From the NCBI GenBank assembly GCA_016647705.1, contig CM028340.1, positions 14,399,001 to 14,463,000 on the forward strand: DNA of 64,000 bases. The letters run 5' to 3'. This DNA is from Eucommia ulmoides (Eukaryota; Streptophyta; Magnoliopsida; Garryales; Eucommiaceae). Shown here piece by piece: positions 11,420 through 20,870 of this stretch; the first letter of the stretch is position 1, and each line of letters opens with the position of its first letter. A model generated the notes under the pieces. It did no database searches, was not told where the DNA came from, and saw only the letters and a list, made by a program, of their open reading frames with translations. The translations under genes were made by a program, and so were the position numbers.

Positions 11420-11690
11420 TAATGCTCATAGAGCTAAGGTTTTCTTTGAGACTGAGTTAGGCCCACTAGGTTTCTACATTAGAACTCTTGTTTGATGTTA
11501 GGTGGGTTGAATCACACATAGATGTTGGCCCCTTGATATTCATTCGTAATGGTTTGTCAAAAAAGGTGCACCTTGCGCGTGAGAGGGCGTGTTGAATTCC
11601 ACATCGATGTTAGGTCTTCACCCGATATCCATTCATAGTAGTTTGTCAAAAGTCCACCTTGCACCTGATAGGAACGTCGATGTGCATTTG
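11420..11690 (+). repeat. TRIM relic related to the element at 47518
   Basis: An LTR end (TTAGGCCCACTAGGTTTCTACA) is followed by TTAGAACTC in the primer-site position. A leader-like segment of about 110 bp comes next, ending GTGAGAGGGCG, and is then repeated from TGTTGAATTCCACATCGATG. The same leader (TTTGTCAAA, CACCTTGC, GTGAGAGRGCG) lies between the LTRs of the TRIM at 47518-48101. Here the element is truncated and its internal part is duplicated. Confidence -1.
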
Positions 11691-12038
11691 CTAGAGTCGA
11701 AGGGCGGCAACGAGATAGTGACGACGTTTAGGTAGTATAGTAGAGGGGATTAAAATTAGGGTTTGGGGTTTTGATACTTTAGACCCCCAAAGTTTGACTA
11801 GAATCTCACTCTGATCCAAATAGTTTCAATTTAAACGTATAACACCTTAAAGTTTGACTATAATTAATTTTGGGTCAAATGGGTCTTAAAAGTGTTTAAT
11901 GGGTTATACATATATTCTGATGGGCCTATTGGACTCATTATATAGATATTGATTTTGGGTTTGGGCCTACGTAATATCTTAGCCAACTGGACTTTCTTAA
12001 CTACAACTTTCGGCTTTTGGAGTTTAGATTAAGGAGCC

Positions 12039-12042
<4 letters not shown>

Positions 12043-12078
<36 letters not shown>
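12043..12078. repeat. Poly-A homopolymer
   Basis: About 36 consecutive A inside the Copia-type element. It could be the tail of a lost retroposed insert or simple slippage. Confidence -1.
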
Positions 12079-12079
<1 letters not shown>

Positions 12080-12302
12080 AAAACCAATTATGATTAATTA
12101 TAGTTTTACAATTTTCAAGCCCTTAATTTTTATTTTTTTTATTCTACATAGAGACTAATTTAATAATTAGTTTCAGAAAGTGGTAAAATTGTTGTTCAAA
12201 TTCTTACAACTATAATTGATTCTTGATCTCTGAAAGTACATTTTGTAACGTACTTCATTTTATTTTGATCATATGCATATATGTCGCTAATATGTACTGT
12301 TG

Positions 12303-12875
12303 TGGTTGGACAATATTGTTTAATTTTTCCATTTTGGAACGGTTACTTGTGAACTGTTGAGGTTATTTTACCAAAGTGATTTACCCAACATAATTTGCAA
12401 GTTTTCGAGTTCCTATTTTGTTGATGAGAAAATTTTAGATTAATTTGTACATTCACCTGCCCAAATGGGGTTATTGTACACATTAATTTAATTGTTGGAC
12501 AATATAGTTTAATTTTTCTATTTTGGAACGGTCGCTTGTGAATTATTAAGGTTATTTTATCAAAGTGATTTAACCAATATAGTTTGCAAGTTTTTGAGTT
12601 TCTATTTTGTTGAAGAGAAATTTTTTAGATTAATTTGTGCATTCACTTGTCCAAAAGGGGTTATTGTTCAGATTAATTTAATTGTTGGGCAATATAGTTT
12701 AATTTTTCTATTTTGGAACGGTTTCTTGTGAATTGTTGATGTTATTTTACCAAAGTGATTTAACCAACATAGTTTACAAGTTTTCGAGTTCTAATTTTGT
12801 TGATGAAATTTTTTTAGAGTAATTTGTATATTCACCTGCCCGAAGGGGGTTATTATGCAAATTAATGTAATTGCA
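12303..12875 (+). repeat. Three tandem units of about 189 bp
   Basis: Units start at about 12303, 12492 and 12681. Each reads from GTTGGACAATAT through TTTTGGAACGGT and CAAAGTGATTTA to GGGGTTATTGT. They are clearly homologous with scattered changes and contain no frame. A shorter, decayed fourth unit follows, to about 13010. Tandem repeats between pol and the 3' LTR are common in large plant retroelements. Confidence -1.
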
Positions 12876-13059
12876 TGAAAATATTATGTGAGATAAATAA
12901 TTTGATAAATTTGTTTGCTCAAAGGGAATGAATTTTGAAAGATTATTTGTTTCATTATATTTTGAAGGAAATATATGGATTTGAAGGTCAATCTACCTAA
13001 AGGGGATAGATTTTTAAATCTGTAAATTTTTCTTATTTTGTTGATCCTCATGATTAAAG

Positions 13060-13479
13060 AATAATTGTTTATTGTAGATTTTACCCAAAGTGGAGTTTAT
13101 GATAACGCAATTGATTCTTATTTTGTATTACCTATGCTTAATTTAGTATTCAGCCTATTGCCCATAATTGATTTAGTTGTAATTTTTTTGTGAAAGTTAT
13201 TTTTTTTTTTTTTGTGAACAACAATAACGGCATAATGAAATTCTGAATTGATTTTTTGATTTAATGGAAGTCTCTGTAATTTTTTTTATTTCGATAATTG
13301 TGTCATATAAGCATTGATCACTATTGTTATAAAGTTTTCCTTATTTTGTTGATCTACATACTTAAAGAATAATTGTTTATTGTAGACTCTGCCTAAGGGG
13401 GAGTTTATGATGACATAATTGATTCTTATATTGTGTCACTTATATTTATTTGAGCATTTTGATTATCTGATTTAGTGAG

Positions 13480-13528
<49 letters not shown>

Positions 13529-13910
13529 TATTTTCCTTTAATTCTATGATATATTGTGACCACTATTATTATACGTTTTGCAAAATTAAATTCTATTTGA
13601 TGACCATCATTATTACATATTATATTACTTCGTATTATATTATTTGAATTGATTATACTAAACCAAAGTTTAAGACCCATAGCATTCAAGAAACATGTTG
13701 TGAATATGAGTGTCATTGAGTCTTTTGATTCTCTGGTTTAGTGGGAGTTTTTGTATTTTTCTTTATTTCGATGATTACGTTATGACCACTATTATTATGC
13801 GTTTTGCAAAATTGAAATCTATTTGATGATCATCATTATTGCATATTATATTGTTACATATTATATTATTTGAATTGATTATACAATATGGTATCTTAAG
13901 ATATTGTGCC
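13060..13910 (+). repeat. Dispersed and tandem repeats with a 45-T tract
   Basis: The segment TTTATTGTAGA-TTTTACCC (about 13069) recurs at 13375. The segment GATTTAGTGAGAG to GAATTGATTATAC (about 13455-13655) recurs at about 13732-13885, including the AAATTCTATTTGATGA motif. A run of about 45 T occupies 13483-13527. Frames on the minus strand here are translations of these repeats. Confidence -1.
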
Positions 13911-14019
13911 TTAAGAATTATAGTTGTATACTTTTGGTTGTCACAAATCACTATTTTGAGATCTCGTGATGTATTGCTAGTGGCGGATGACTTGTTAAAG
14001 TTAATCAATTTTATATTGT

Positions 14020-14210
14020 TGGAAAATTACAGCAGTTTCATTTTGTTAAGAAACTGCCATTAGCAATTTCGTTTTGTTAAGAAATTACATAAGTTTCATT
14101 TTGTTGAGAAATTGCAACTAGCAATTTCATTTTATTGAGAAATTGTAATTACACTTTCATTTTGTTTAGAAATTGTAATTGCACTTTCATTTTGTTGAGA
14201 AATTATAATG
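14020..14210 (+). repeat. Short tandem repeat of about 36 bp
   Basis: At least five copies of a unit reading TTTCATTTTGTTGAGAAATT followed by a short variable spacer (GCAATTAGCAA or GTAATTGCAC). No coding sense. Confidence -1.
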
Positions 14211-14527
14211 AGGACCGATGAGAAACAATGCATATAGATAATGATCACATATTAGTATTAGTTTCTTACTACACTACTGGGCTTACGATCTATGTTGATA
14301 TGATTATAAGTATTTGTGAGTATGAAAGGTCTTATGTTTGTTGAGATTAATATATAGGCCATCATAATCCAATATTAAGATCATATTGGACCGGATAAGT
14401 TTATCAAGATACTACTTATAGACTATTATTTCTTTAAAAAATGTGTGGCCACACAAAAATAAATTTTTTCTGTTATTAACCTGAAAGTCGTGTTTTCAAA
14501 ATTAAATTTATTCAATTAATGTAGCCT

Positions 14528-14538
14528 AAGTGGGAGAA
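14528..14538 (+). other. Polypurine tract of the Copia-type element
   Basis: AAGTGGGAGAA lies directly before the 3' LTR, the classic Copia plus-strand priming tract. Confidence -1.
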
Positions 14539-15001
14539 TGTTGGAAAAAAAAATTGTAGGCTAACATTATTTAAATAAATTGTTTTATAAAAACGGGTTA
14601 ATGGATAGTCTATTATATAACCAGCCCAAATAATTAGTGATCATATTTTGATTTGGACTGTGACATCTTTTATGTAGAAATCCAGTTAAGTGACAAGTGT
14701 ATGTTTTGAATTTCGTTGAAGCCTGTTAAAAAAGGGCCCAACGAGAAACTCTAATATAAATAACTAGGTCTCTTCTCTAGTCTAGATTGAGGGTTTATTC
14801 CCATTGAGAGCCGTCATCACGAAATCTAGATTATAGGGAGGAAGATCTAGTTAGTAATCCGCTGAGACATATTCAATCTCCTATAATGGCCCAAACATGT
14901 ATGTATTTGATTATCGTCTTTATTGTTGTGTCCTAATAATCATGTATGCTTTAGATTAATGTTCAATTCCGTTTTATTGTGATTATGAGATATAATCAAT
15001 A
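14539..15001 (+). repeat. 3' LTR of the Copia-type element
   Basis: 463 bp, the same length as the 5' LTR. It ends CAATA where the 5' copy ends CAACA, so the terminal CA has mutated to TA. It is followed directly by the CAAAT duplication. Confidence -1.
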
Positions 15002-15006
15002 CAAAT

Positions 15007-15092
15007 TGCTTAAGCCAAGATACTAATAGTAGCACAAACGGTATTTTATATATTAAACAATTTTTTCTAATACTTTTACGTGGGATTTCATA
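15007..15092 (-). repeat. Distal half of the third TRIM LTR
   Basis: The sequence TGCTTAAGCCAAGATACTA through TACGTGGGATTTCATA aligns with 5568-5655 and continues the LTR cut at 5912. This proves that the 9.1-kb element inserted into the TRIM array. Confidence -1.
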
Positions 15093-15216
15093 GTTATCTT
15101 ATCAACTAAGTGGTGGCGGAGCTATATATATTAAGAGTTTAGGAGAGACTTAGACCCTCCTCAATTTATTTTTTATTTTATTTATTTATTTATTTTTTGT
15201 TGAAGAGTACTAAGCA

Positions 15217-15356
15217 TCTCAAATTTGGGGACCAAATTTGAGACCCAAATGCATTGTCTTAATTGATAGAAAATACAGTTTTCTATGCATTAAATGCTTG
15301 CAATGTACAAGGGTTTTTTGCATTTGGTCCCAATTTTGGGATGTATAGTATTACAC
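15217..15356. repeat. Small inverted-repeat element (MITE-like)
   Basis: About 140 bp. CTCAAATTTGGGGACCAAAT at the left is roughly complementary to ATTTGGTCCCAATTTTGGGA at the right. The target duplication is unclear, so the family is not assigned. Confidence -1.
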
Positions 15357-16370
15357 ATTTTCTTTTTACTATTAACCCTATAATTTTAGGAAAAAATAAT
15401 TAAAATTCGTTGAAATTTTACATTAAACCTCTCTAAATTTTAAAAAATATCTAATAAACACTCTAAAAAATCTGGCCCCTATTCAACCAAAATTAATCCG
15501 CCGGCTAGGAGTATCAATTTACAACTATCACAACTACACGGTCCTACTTATTTATTGGACTTTGAATAAAATTCAATTATTAAATATTTATAGAAGTCAA
15601 GCAAGATTTTTTTTTGCTAGCTTGAATTTGTTTTTAAAAAAAAAAAAATTAGTACATAGTTTGTGTGTGAAAAAATTTGTTAAAAAAATAATATAATGCA
15701 GTGTTTTTGCATAATATTTTAATATAGAATTCCTCGTGTAAAAGTAGTTAGCTCTTTTGATTAGTGTTTTTGTTTTCATGTTTTGTTTAAGGGTTTATTT
15801 AAATCGGAAAAAGATATTTTGTGTGATAGGAATAATTTTTTTAAAGGGATTATTTAAATATAAAAAACAATTATAAAAAATGACTTCAATTTTTTAATAT
15901 AAATTATTATGAAATGAATTTATTTGAACAAATGAGATAACAATTTGGAATTCCAACAAAACATAAAAAAACAATATATAATTGCAAAATAAACTTACTA
16001 AAAATTATAATTTTTCTTTTTGGTTTTAAATGTTTTATTGGGTAAGTCATCTTAAGACTTAAATTAATAGTGCGAATTTTCAAGTTTGGTGGCTAATGTC
16101 ATGGCTGACTCATGCGTCACTATTGTCCAGCTCAGCGGAACCCATCCCATTAACCCCTATTAAATTGACCAACCTACCCTCCCTCTGCCTTAATTTGACT
16201 ATTCATTTGTAGTCATACTCCAAAATCTTCTCCAATTCATTCTCTGTCTCATTTTCTAATAATTCTTCTATAAATTTCTTCATTTTTTTGAAATATCTGC
16301 GTATTCATTTGCCGCCTCCTTTATTACGCAAGTGCCAGTGATACTCTTGTCTTGGACACAAGTATCACTA
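15357..16370. other. AT-rich intergenic, no gene seen
   Basis: Poly-T and poly-A rich. The minus-strand 60-codon frame at 15597 is low-complexity. No retroelement protein is visible. Confidence -1.
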
Positions 16371-16464
16371 TAATCCTCTATTTTTTAATAAATATCACAA
16401 AAATCTCATGTATTTTATAATCCTTTATTTTTTAATAAATATCACAAAAATCTCATATATTTTT
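16371..16464 (+). repeat. Two tandem 47-bp units
   Basis: TAATCCTCTATTTTTTAATA onwards (16371-16417) is repeated nearly exactly at 16418-16464. Confidence -1.
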
Positions 16465-17210
16465 TAATCGAAACAGTCAATCTCTCAAATCAAAGTTGAC
16501 GACTAACGTAAATATTTAAATTTCAATTTTACCTTTAAAATATAAAATTCATTTTTAAAATCAATAATTTTTCTTTATATTTGGTGTAAAATGACAAAAT
16601 TACCTTTAGTTATTTTTTTCCTTTTATTTTTTCTTCTCCTTTTTCTTTTTCGTTTTCCTTTTTCTCTCATTTCTCCCTCATTCTTCATCCTCCTGCCACC
16701 ACCTTCTCTGACTATTTCCATCGACGTCCTCCATCACCGGCAACCATCTTCTTCTTCTTCTTCTTCTCTCTATCTCTACAGTCTCCTCGCCAGATCTGCG
16801 TAGACTCGATGAGAAAAAAGCTTATATAGAGAAGAAAAAAATGGTGGTGGCAACAGTAATGGTGTAAGTGGGTAGGAGAGAGAGAGAAAAAAAAAAGAAG
16901 AAAAAACTTAATTATATATAAGGGAAAATAGTATTTTTTTTTTTTAATTTTTTTTTAGAAGATAAGGGAAAATAGATAATTGCTCATTATTTTTCTCTGG
17001 TAAAAAGTTTTTATGGTGTGCAACACAAGATGGAAATTACAGTGATAATCATCTTAAATATAGGGGTCTCTTAAATATAGGGGGTCAGTGGTAATTTTAA
17101 TTTAATGGTCCAATCTATTAGTAAGATTCAAAAAAATAATAAAATAAAATAAAATACATAGATCTCATTAATCCACCAGCAAGAAAGATCCCTACAAGCT
17201 TTATGAGAAA
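16465..17210. other. Intergenic with a polypyrimidine block
   Basis: A CT-rich stretch (about 16610-16790) is followed by a GA-rich stretch (about 16810-16910), which may form a weak fold-back. The 70-codon frame at 16591 only translates the pyrimidine run. No convincing gene. Confidence -1.
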
Positions 17211-18207
17211 ATTATATTTTTTTGTCCCTAAAGTATGGGATGGATAGTCATGTGAACCCTACGGTTTCTCCAATTACTCATTTGGTTCTTTAAATTTCAT
17301 ATTTGTTTTAATTCTGTAAAATTAAAAACATTATATTTTGCACGTGACATTCTAATGATTTTTTTTATTCATTTAATCACTCTACTAAACCTAAGACATT
17401 TTTTCATAAAAACGATTCAATCTTCTCTCTTTCATTCTTCAAACGAACCATTGTTAGAAAAATATTAAATCTCTCTTTCATTCTTCAAATGAACCATTGT
17501 TAGAAAAATATTAAAGAAAAACGTCTTAGAGTTAGTTAAGTGATGAAAATGAAATGACCAACATATCTCTATTAGAATGTCACGTGCAGAGTACAACCTA
17601 TTTTGTGTCTAAAATTATTAACAACATTTTTAATTTGCATTCTTTCCCAAACTTCATACCCCTCTCTTTCTTCCCCACGGAGAGATAAGGTAAAGGGCCA
17701 GGCATAGTGAGGTGGCGAACGGTCATAATGAGTGAACAAATGTATGCTTTGTTGCTTGACAGTATGAAGTATTGACCACAACGAGGGATAAGCCATGAAG
17801 TGAAGGATGAGAATGAGTGGAATCAATGTGTTCCAATTTCTGGCATTACATCGCCCATCCAATGGACCATGGACTAAGTAAAGTATACTACGGCGCTTGG
17901 GTGAACCATATAGAAAGAACTCGACCAAATGATTCCGTAACTTCGGAGAAGTGTTACTCTCCTATTTTTTTGATTAGGAAAGAACACAAAAAATGGAGTA
18001 GCAACTGTTTATTAAAAACACATGACTTTGCTAAGTGGTATAAGTTGTATAGAATTTGACACCTGCCTTGTGCTGGAAGGTCAGAAGAAGTGGGGATCCA
18101 AATAAATGTAGAATTTGAGAGATCAAATGTATAATTTAAAAATTTTTAAGGTTCACATAGACACCTACCTCCTACCTTAGGGGACCAAAAATATAAATTT
18201 TCCAAGT
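17211..18207. mobile_element. Inverted-repeat DNA element, about 1 kb, next to the MSL gene
   Basis: The left end (AAATTATATTTTTTTGTCCC, then CTAAAGTATGGGATGG, then CATGTGAACCCTA) is complementary, with gaps, to the right end at about 18100-18207 (TTAAGGTTCACATAGACACC, then CCTTAGGGGACC, then AAAAATATAAATTT). The inverted repeat extends about 100 bp with decay, as in Mutator-like elements, but I see no clean target duplication. The central part (17640-18060) is GC-richer, with overlapping frames of 80 codons (+) and 118 codons (-). They could be a captured gene fragment; I recognise neither protein. Confidence -1.
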
Positions 18208-18211
18208 TTTA

Positions 18212-18213
18212 CA

Positions 18214-18245
<32 letters not shown>

Positions 18246-18252
18246 AAAAAAT
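18212..18252. repeat. Poly-C then poly-A tract
   Basis: About 22 C followed by about 17 A. Strong slippage and a possible assembly weak point. Confidence -1.
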
Positions 18253-18359
18253 GTTGCCAAAATTGAAAAATAAAATAAATAATTCAAATTCTCATCTCTA
18301 CGGCTCTACCTCTCATATTCAGCCGGCGCCACCAATTTCCAGAAAATAATAATAATAAT

Positions 18360-18643
18360 CTCTATGGTCTTCGTCATGCATGTTCATATATATCATGCGT
18401 ATGAATGTGTATATATCAAGATATTTGGAAATGGTTCTTTCTCTTCCTCTTCGCTCTTCTTCTTCCATTGCCTTAATCCTTCATCTGGCTTCAATAAGGA
18501 TTCAGATTTTTTGATTTTTTGATTTTTTTTTTAGTGGAAATCTCCCTCAAAGTTTCTCTGAATCCAAACCGGCCATTTCCGTGTCAGGAATTTTCAAAAT
18601 CTTCACATCGAATTTCTCTATTCAAAGGATTTTCAACTGTTGA
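18360..18643 (+). promoter_or_regulatory. Promoter and leader region of the MSL gene
   Basis: TATA-like words (CATATATATC near 18386, GTATATATCA near 18410) are followed by a CT-rich stretch (18436-18475) typical of plant leaders. An upstream ATG at 18430 opens a short frame that closes within the leader, so translational control is possible. The transcription start cannot be fixed from sequence alone. Confidence -1.
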
Positions 18644-20091
18644 ATGGCTCTCATTGTTGGCGGGAAAATCTCAGAGCAGAAGCTTAGTAACAAAGAAGTT
18701 ATAGTACTGATTTCGAACGCCGAAGAATCATCGGGAAAGATCAAACGGAGTGAAGATTCTTCCCCAACTTTCGCGAATTTTGAATCCGCTTCGTACTCGT
18801 TTTCGAAGAACATCCAATCGGAATCCCCAAATTTGGAGTTAACAGAAATGGAAAGAGCTAAAACTAGGGCACAATTGCCGCCATTATCGACCTCCTCCGC
18901 CACAGATGGAATAGTCACCAGACGAAAATCAGCTGCAGTGTCGGCTTATTCGAAGCCCAAATCGAGATTGTTCGAGCCATCGTACCCTAGCCCCAAGAAT
19001 TTGGCTGAGAAGAGTACAGAAATGGCGGCTCCAAGCGGAAGCTCACCTTATAGGAATTCACCCACAGCGGCTTCACCTTCCAGTAGAGCGACAGCTATTC
19101 CTCCTAAAGAATCTTCAAAGACGACTCCTTTTACTCCGAGAACTCCATTAATGGCCTCACCTGGTGGAGAAGACGATGAGGACGAGATTGATAATGAGGT
19201 TTATACGTCCACAAATCCTCAAGATTATGCAAAACCAGGTAAAAAATTTAAGGTCATGGTCTTGATTGAGTGGGTTGCTTTTGTTTGCATAATGGCTGTT
19301 TTGATTTCCAGCTTAACTGTTCCTAGATTCAGTAATGGCGAGATTTGGAGCCTTCAAATTTGGAAATGGTGTGTGTTTATACTGGTTATCTTCTGTGGTA
19401 GATTGGTTACTGAATGGTGTAGTAAACTACTGGTTTTCTTGATTGAGAATAACTTTGTTCTCAAGAGGAAGGTTTTATATTTCGTTTACTCGTTGAAAAA
19501 TAGCGTTCGTTTTTTCATTTGGTTGGGTTTGATTCTTTTATCATGGGGTTTATTGATCAATAGAGGGGTCAAGAGAAGAAGAAAAACAACTAGGATTTTG
19601 AATTACATAACAAGAGGAATTGTATCTAGTCTTATAGGAGCAACTATTTGGATGGTGAAAACTTTTCTTATAAAGCTATTGGCTTCTTCTTTCCATGTTA
19701 AGAAGTACTTTGATAAGATTCAAGGATCGTTTTTCCATCAATATGTGCTCCACAGACTCTCTGGTTCTCCATTAATGGAGTTTGGTGGGAGTTTTGCTAG
19801 TTCTAGGACTAGTGGTCAGTTGAGTTTTAAGAAAGCTCAAACGGGGAAGGAGAAGGAAGAGGTGATTGATGTAGATAAGCTTCATAAGATGAAGAAGGAA
19901 AAGGTTTCGGCTTGGACAATGCGTGGATTAGTTGATGTAATTAGGACTTCGGGGTTGTCTACAATTTGTGATACAATCGCTGAGAGTGTTGACAACGAAG
20001 ATAGTGTTGATCGGAAGGAGATTACTAGTGAGTTGGAAGCCAAGGCGGCTGCTCAACGGATTTTCTATAATGTGGCAAAGCATGGTCGCAA
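18644..20091 (+). CDS. MSL10: MSL exon 1 (residues 1-482 plus 2 nt)
   Basis: ATG at 18644 is the first in-frame methionine after the CT-rich leader. This exon encodes the phospho-site-rich N-terminus (TPFTPRTPLM at 161-170, acidic EDDEDE at 176-181), four membrane segments and most of the first cytosolic loop. It ends at CGCAA with donor GTAAGAG. Confidence -1.
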
Positions 20092-20826
20092 GTAAGAGCG
20101 GTTTGGTAACACTTTTCTTCAAGTACTTTTTTACTCTTCAATGAAAAGCAGAAAAATAAAATAAAATTAAAAGCGTCATTTGTTTTGCACTTTAAAAAAA
20201 ATAAATAAATGAAAAAAAGTGATACATGATTTTAAGTATGGAATGGCTATTGGCACTCCAAAAAATTCAGTTCCGATCTACATTTACTATTTTTTTCCCT
20301 TTCAGATGAATAGTGTACTTGAAGGTGCAACTAGACATTTGTTGAGTGTCAATAGCATTTCCTTTTTAAGTACCTTTTTTTCCTTCGATTCTTATATACT
20401 AAGAGATCAGACATCTCTAACCAAAATTCTCTCTGCAATGAAATTCCATCGGATGGAAAGAGATCATCTCTGCACTATCAAACTTCTTTTCCTTCTTCTT
20501 TTAAGTAAAAGTAACTTTTTTGTTAAATTAAATTTTTTATTATATTAAATATTGGAAAATACATTACCGAATCGTATCTTAGTTTTTCTTTTTTTGCTTC
20601 TACACTTTTCCTTTTTCATTTGGAATTATCTTATGTTTCCGTTTTCATTGTAATAGGTTCATCGAAGAGGAGGACCTCTTGCCGTTCCTAACAAAGGAGG
20701 ACGTCGATAACGTGTTTCCTTTGTTTATGGGAGCAATGGAAACAGGAAAGATTAAGAAATCGTCTCTAAGGAATTGGGTGGTAAGATCTTTATATAAATC
20801 GTCTCTAAGGAATTGGGTGGTAAGAT

Positions 20827-20870
<44 letters not shown>

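Larger units (their letters stand above)
5913..15001 (+). mobile_element. 9.1-kb Copia-type LTR element without coding capacity (LARD-like)
   Basis: Two LTRs of 463 bp (5913-6375 and 14539-15001) are flanked by a perfect CAAAT duplication (5908-5912 and 15002-15006). A tRNA-type primer site follows the 5' LTR, and the purine tract AAGTGGGAGAA precedes the 3' LTR. The pre-insertion site can be followed: the TRIM sequence at 5912 continues in register at 15007. The interior of about 8.2 kb has no gag, protease, integrase or reverse transcriptase on either strand. It holds tandem repeats, homopolymers, a nested solo LTR (7238-9291) and a TRIM relic. It therefore looks like a non-autonomous element that was mobilised by proteins from another copy. 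The Copia assignment rests on the purine tract and primer site only. Confidence -1.

Noticed and set aside
13426-13716. 96-codon minus-strand ORF with a run of lysines
   Set aside because: The lysines translate the poly-T tract; the rest is tandem repeat.
16360-17045. Fold-back element with ends near ATCACTATAAT and ATTACAGTGAT
   Set aside because: The inverted match is only about ten bases with no target duplication, so chance is likely.
18622-18918. 98-codon minus-strand ORF
   Set aside because: Antisense to MSL exon 1, whose sense frame is conserved.
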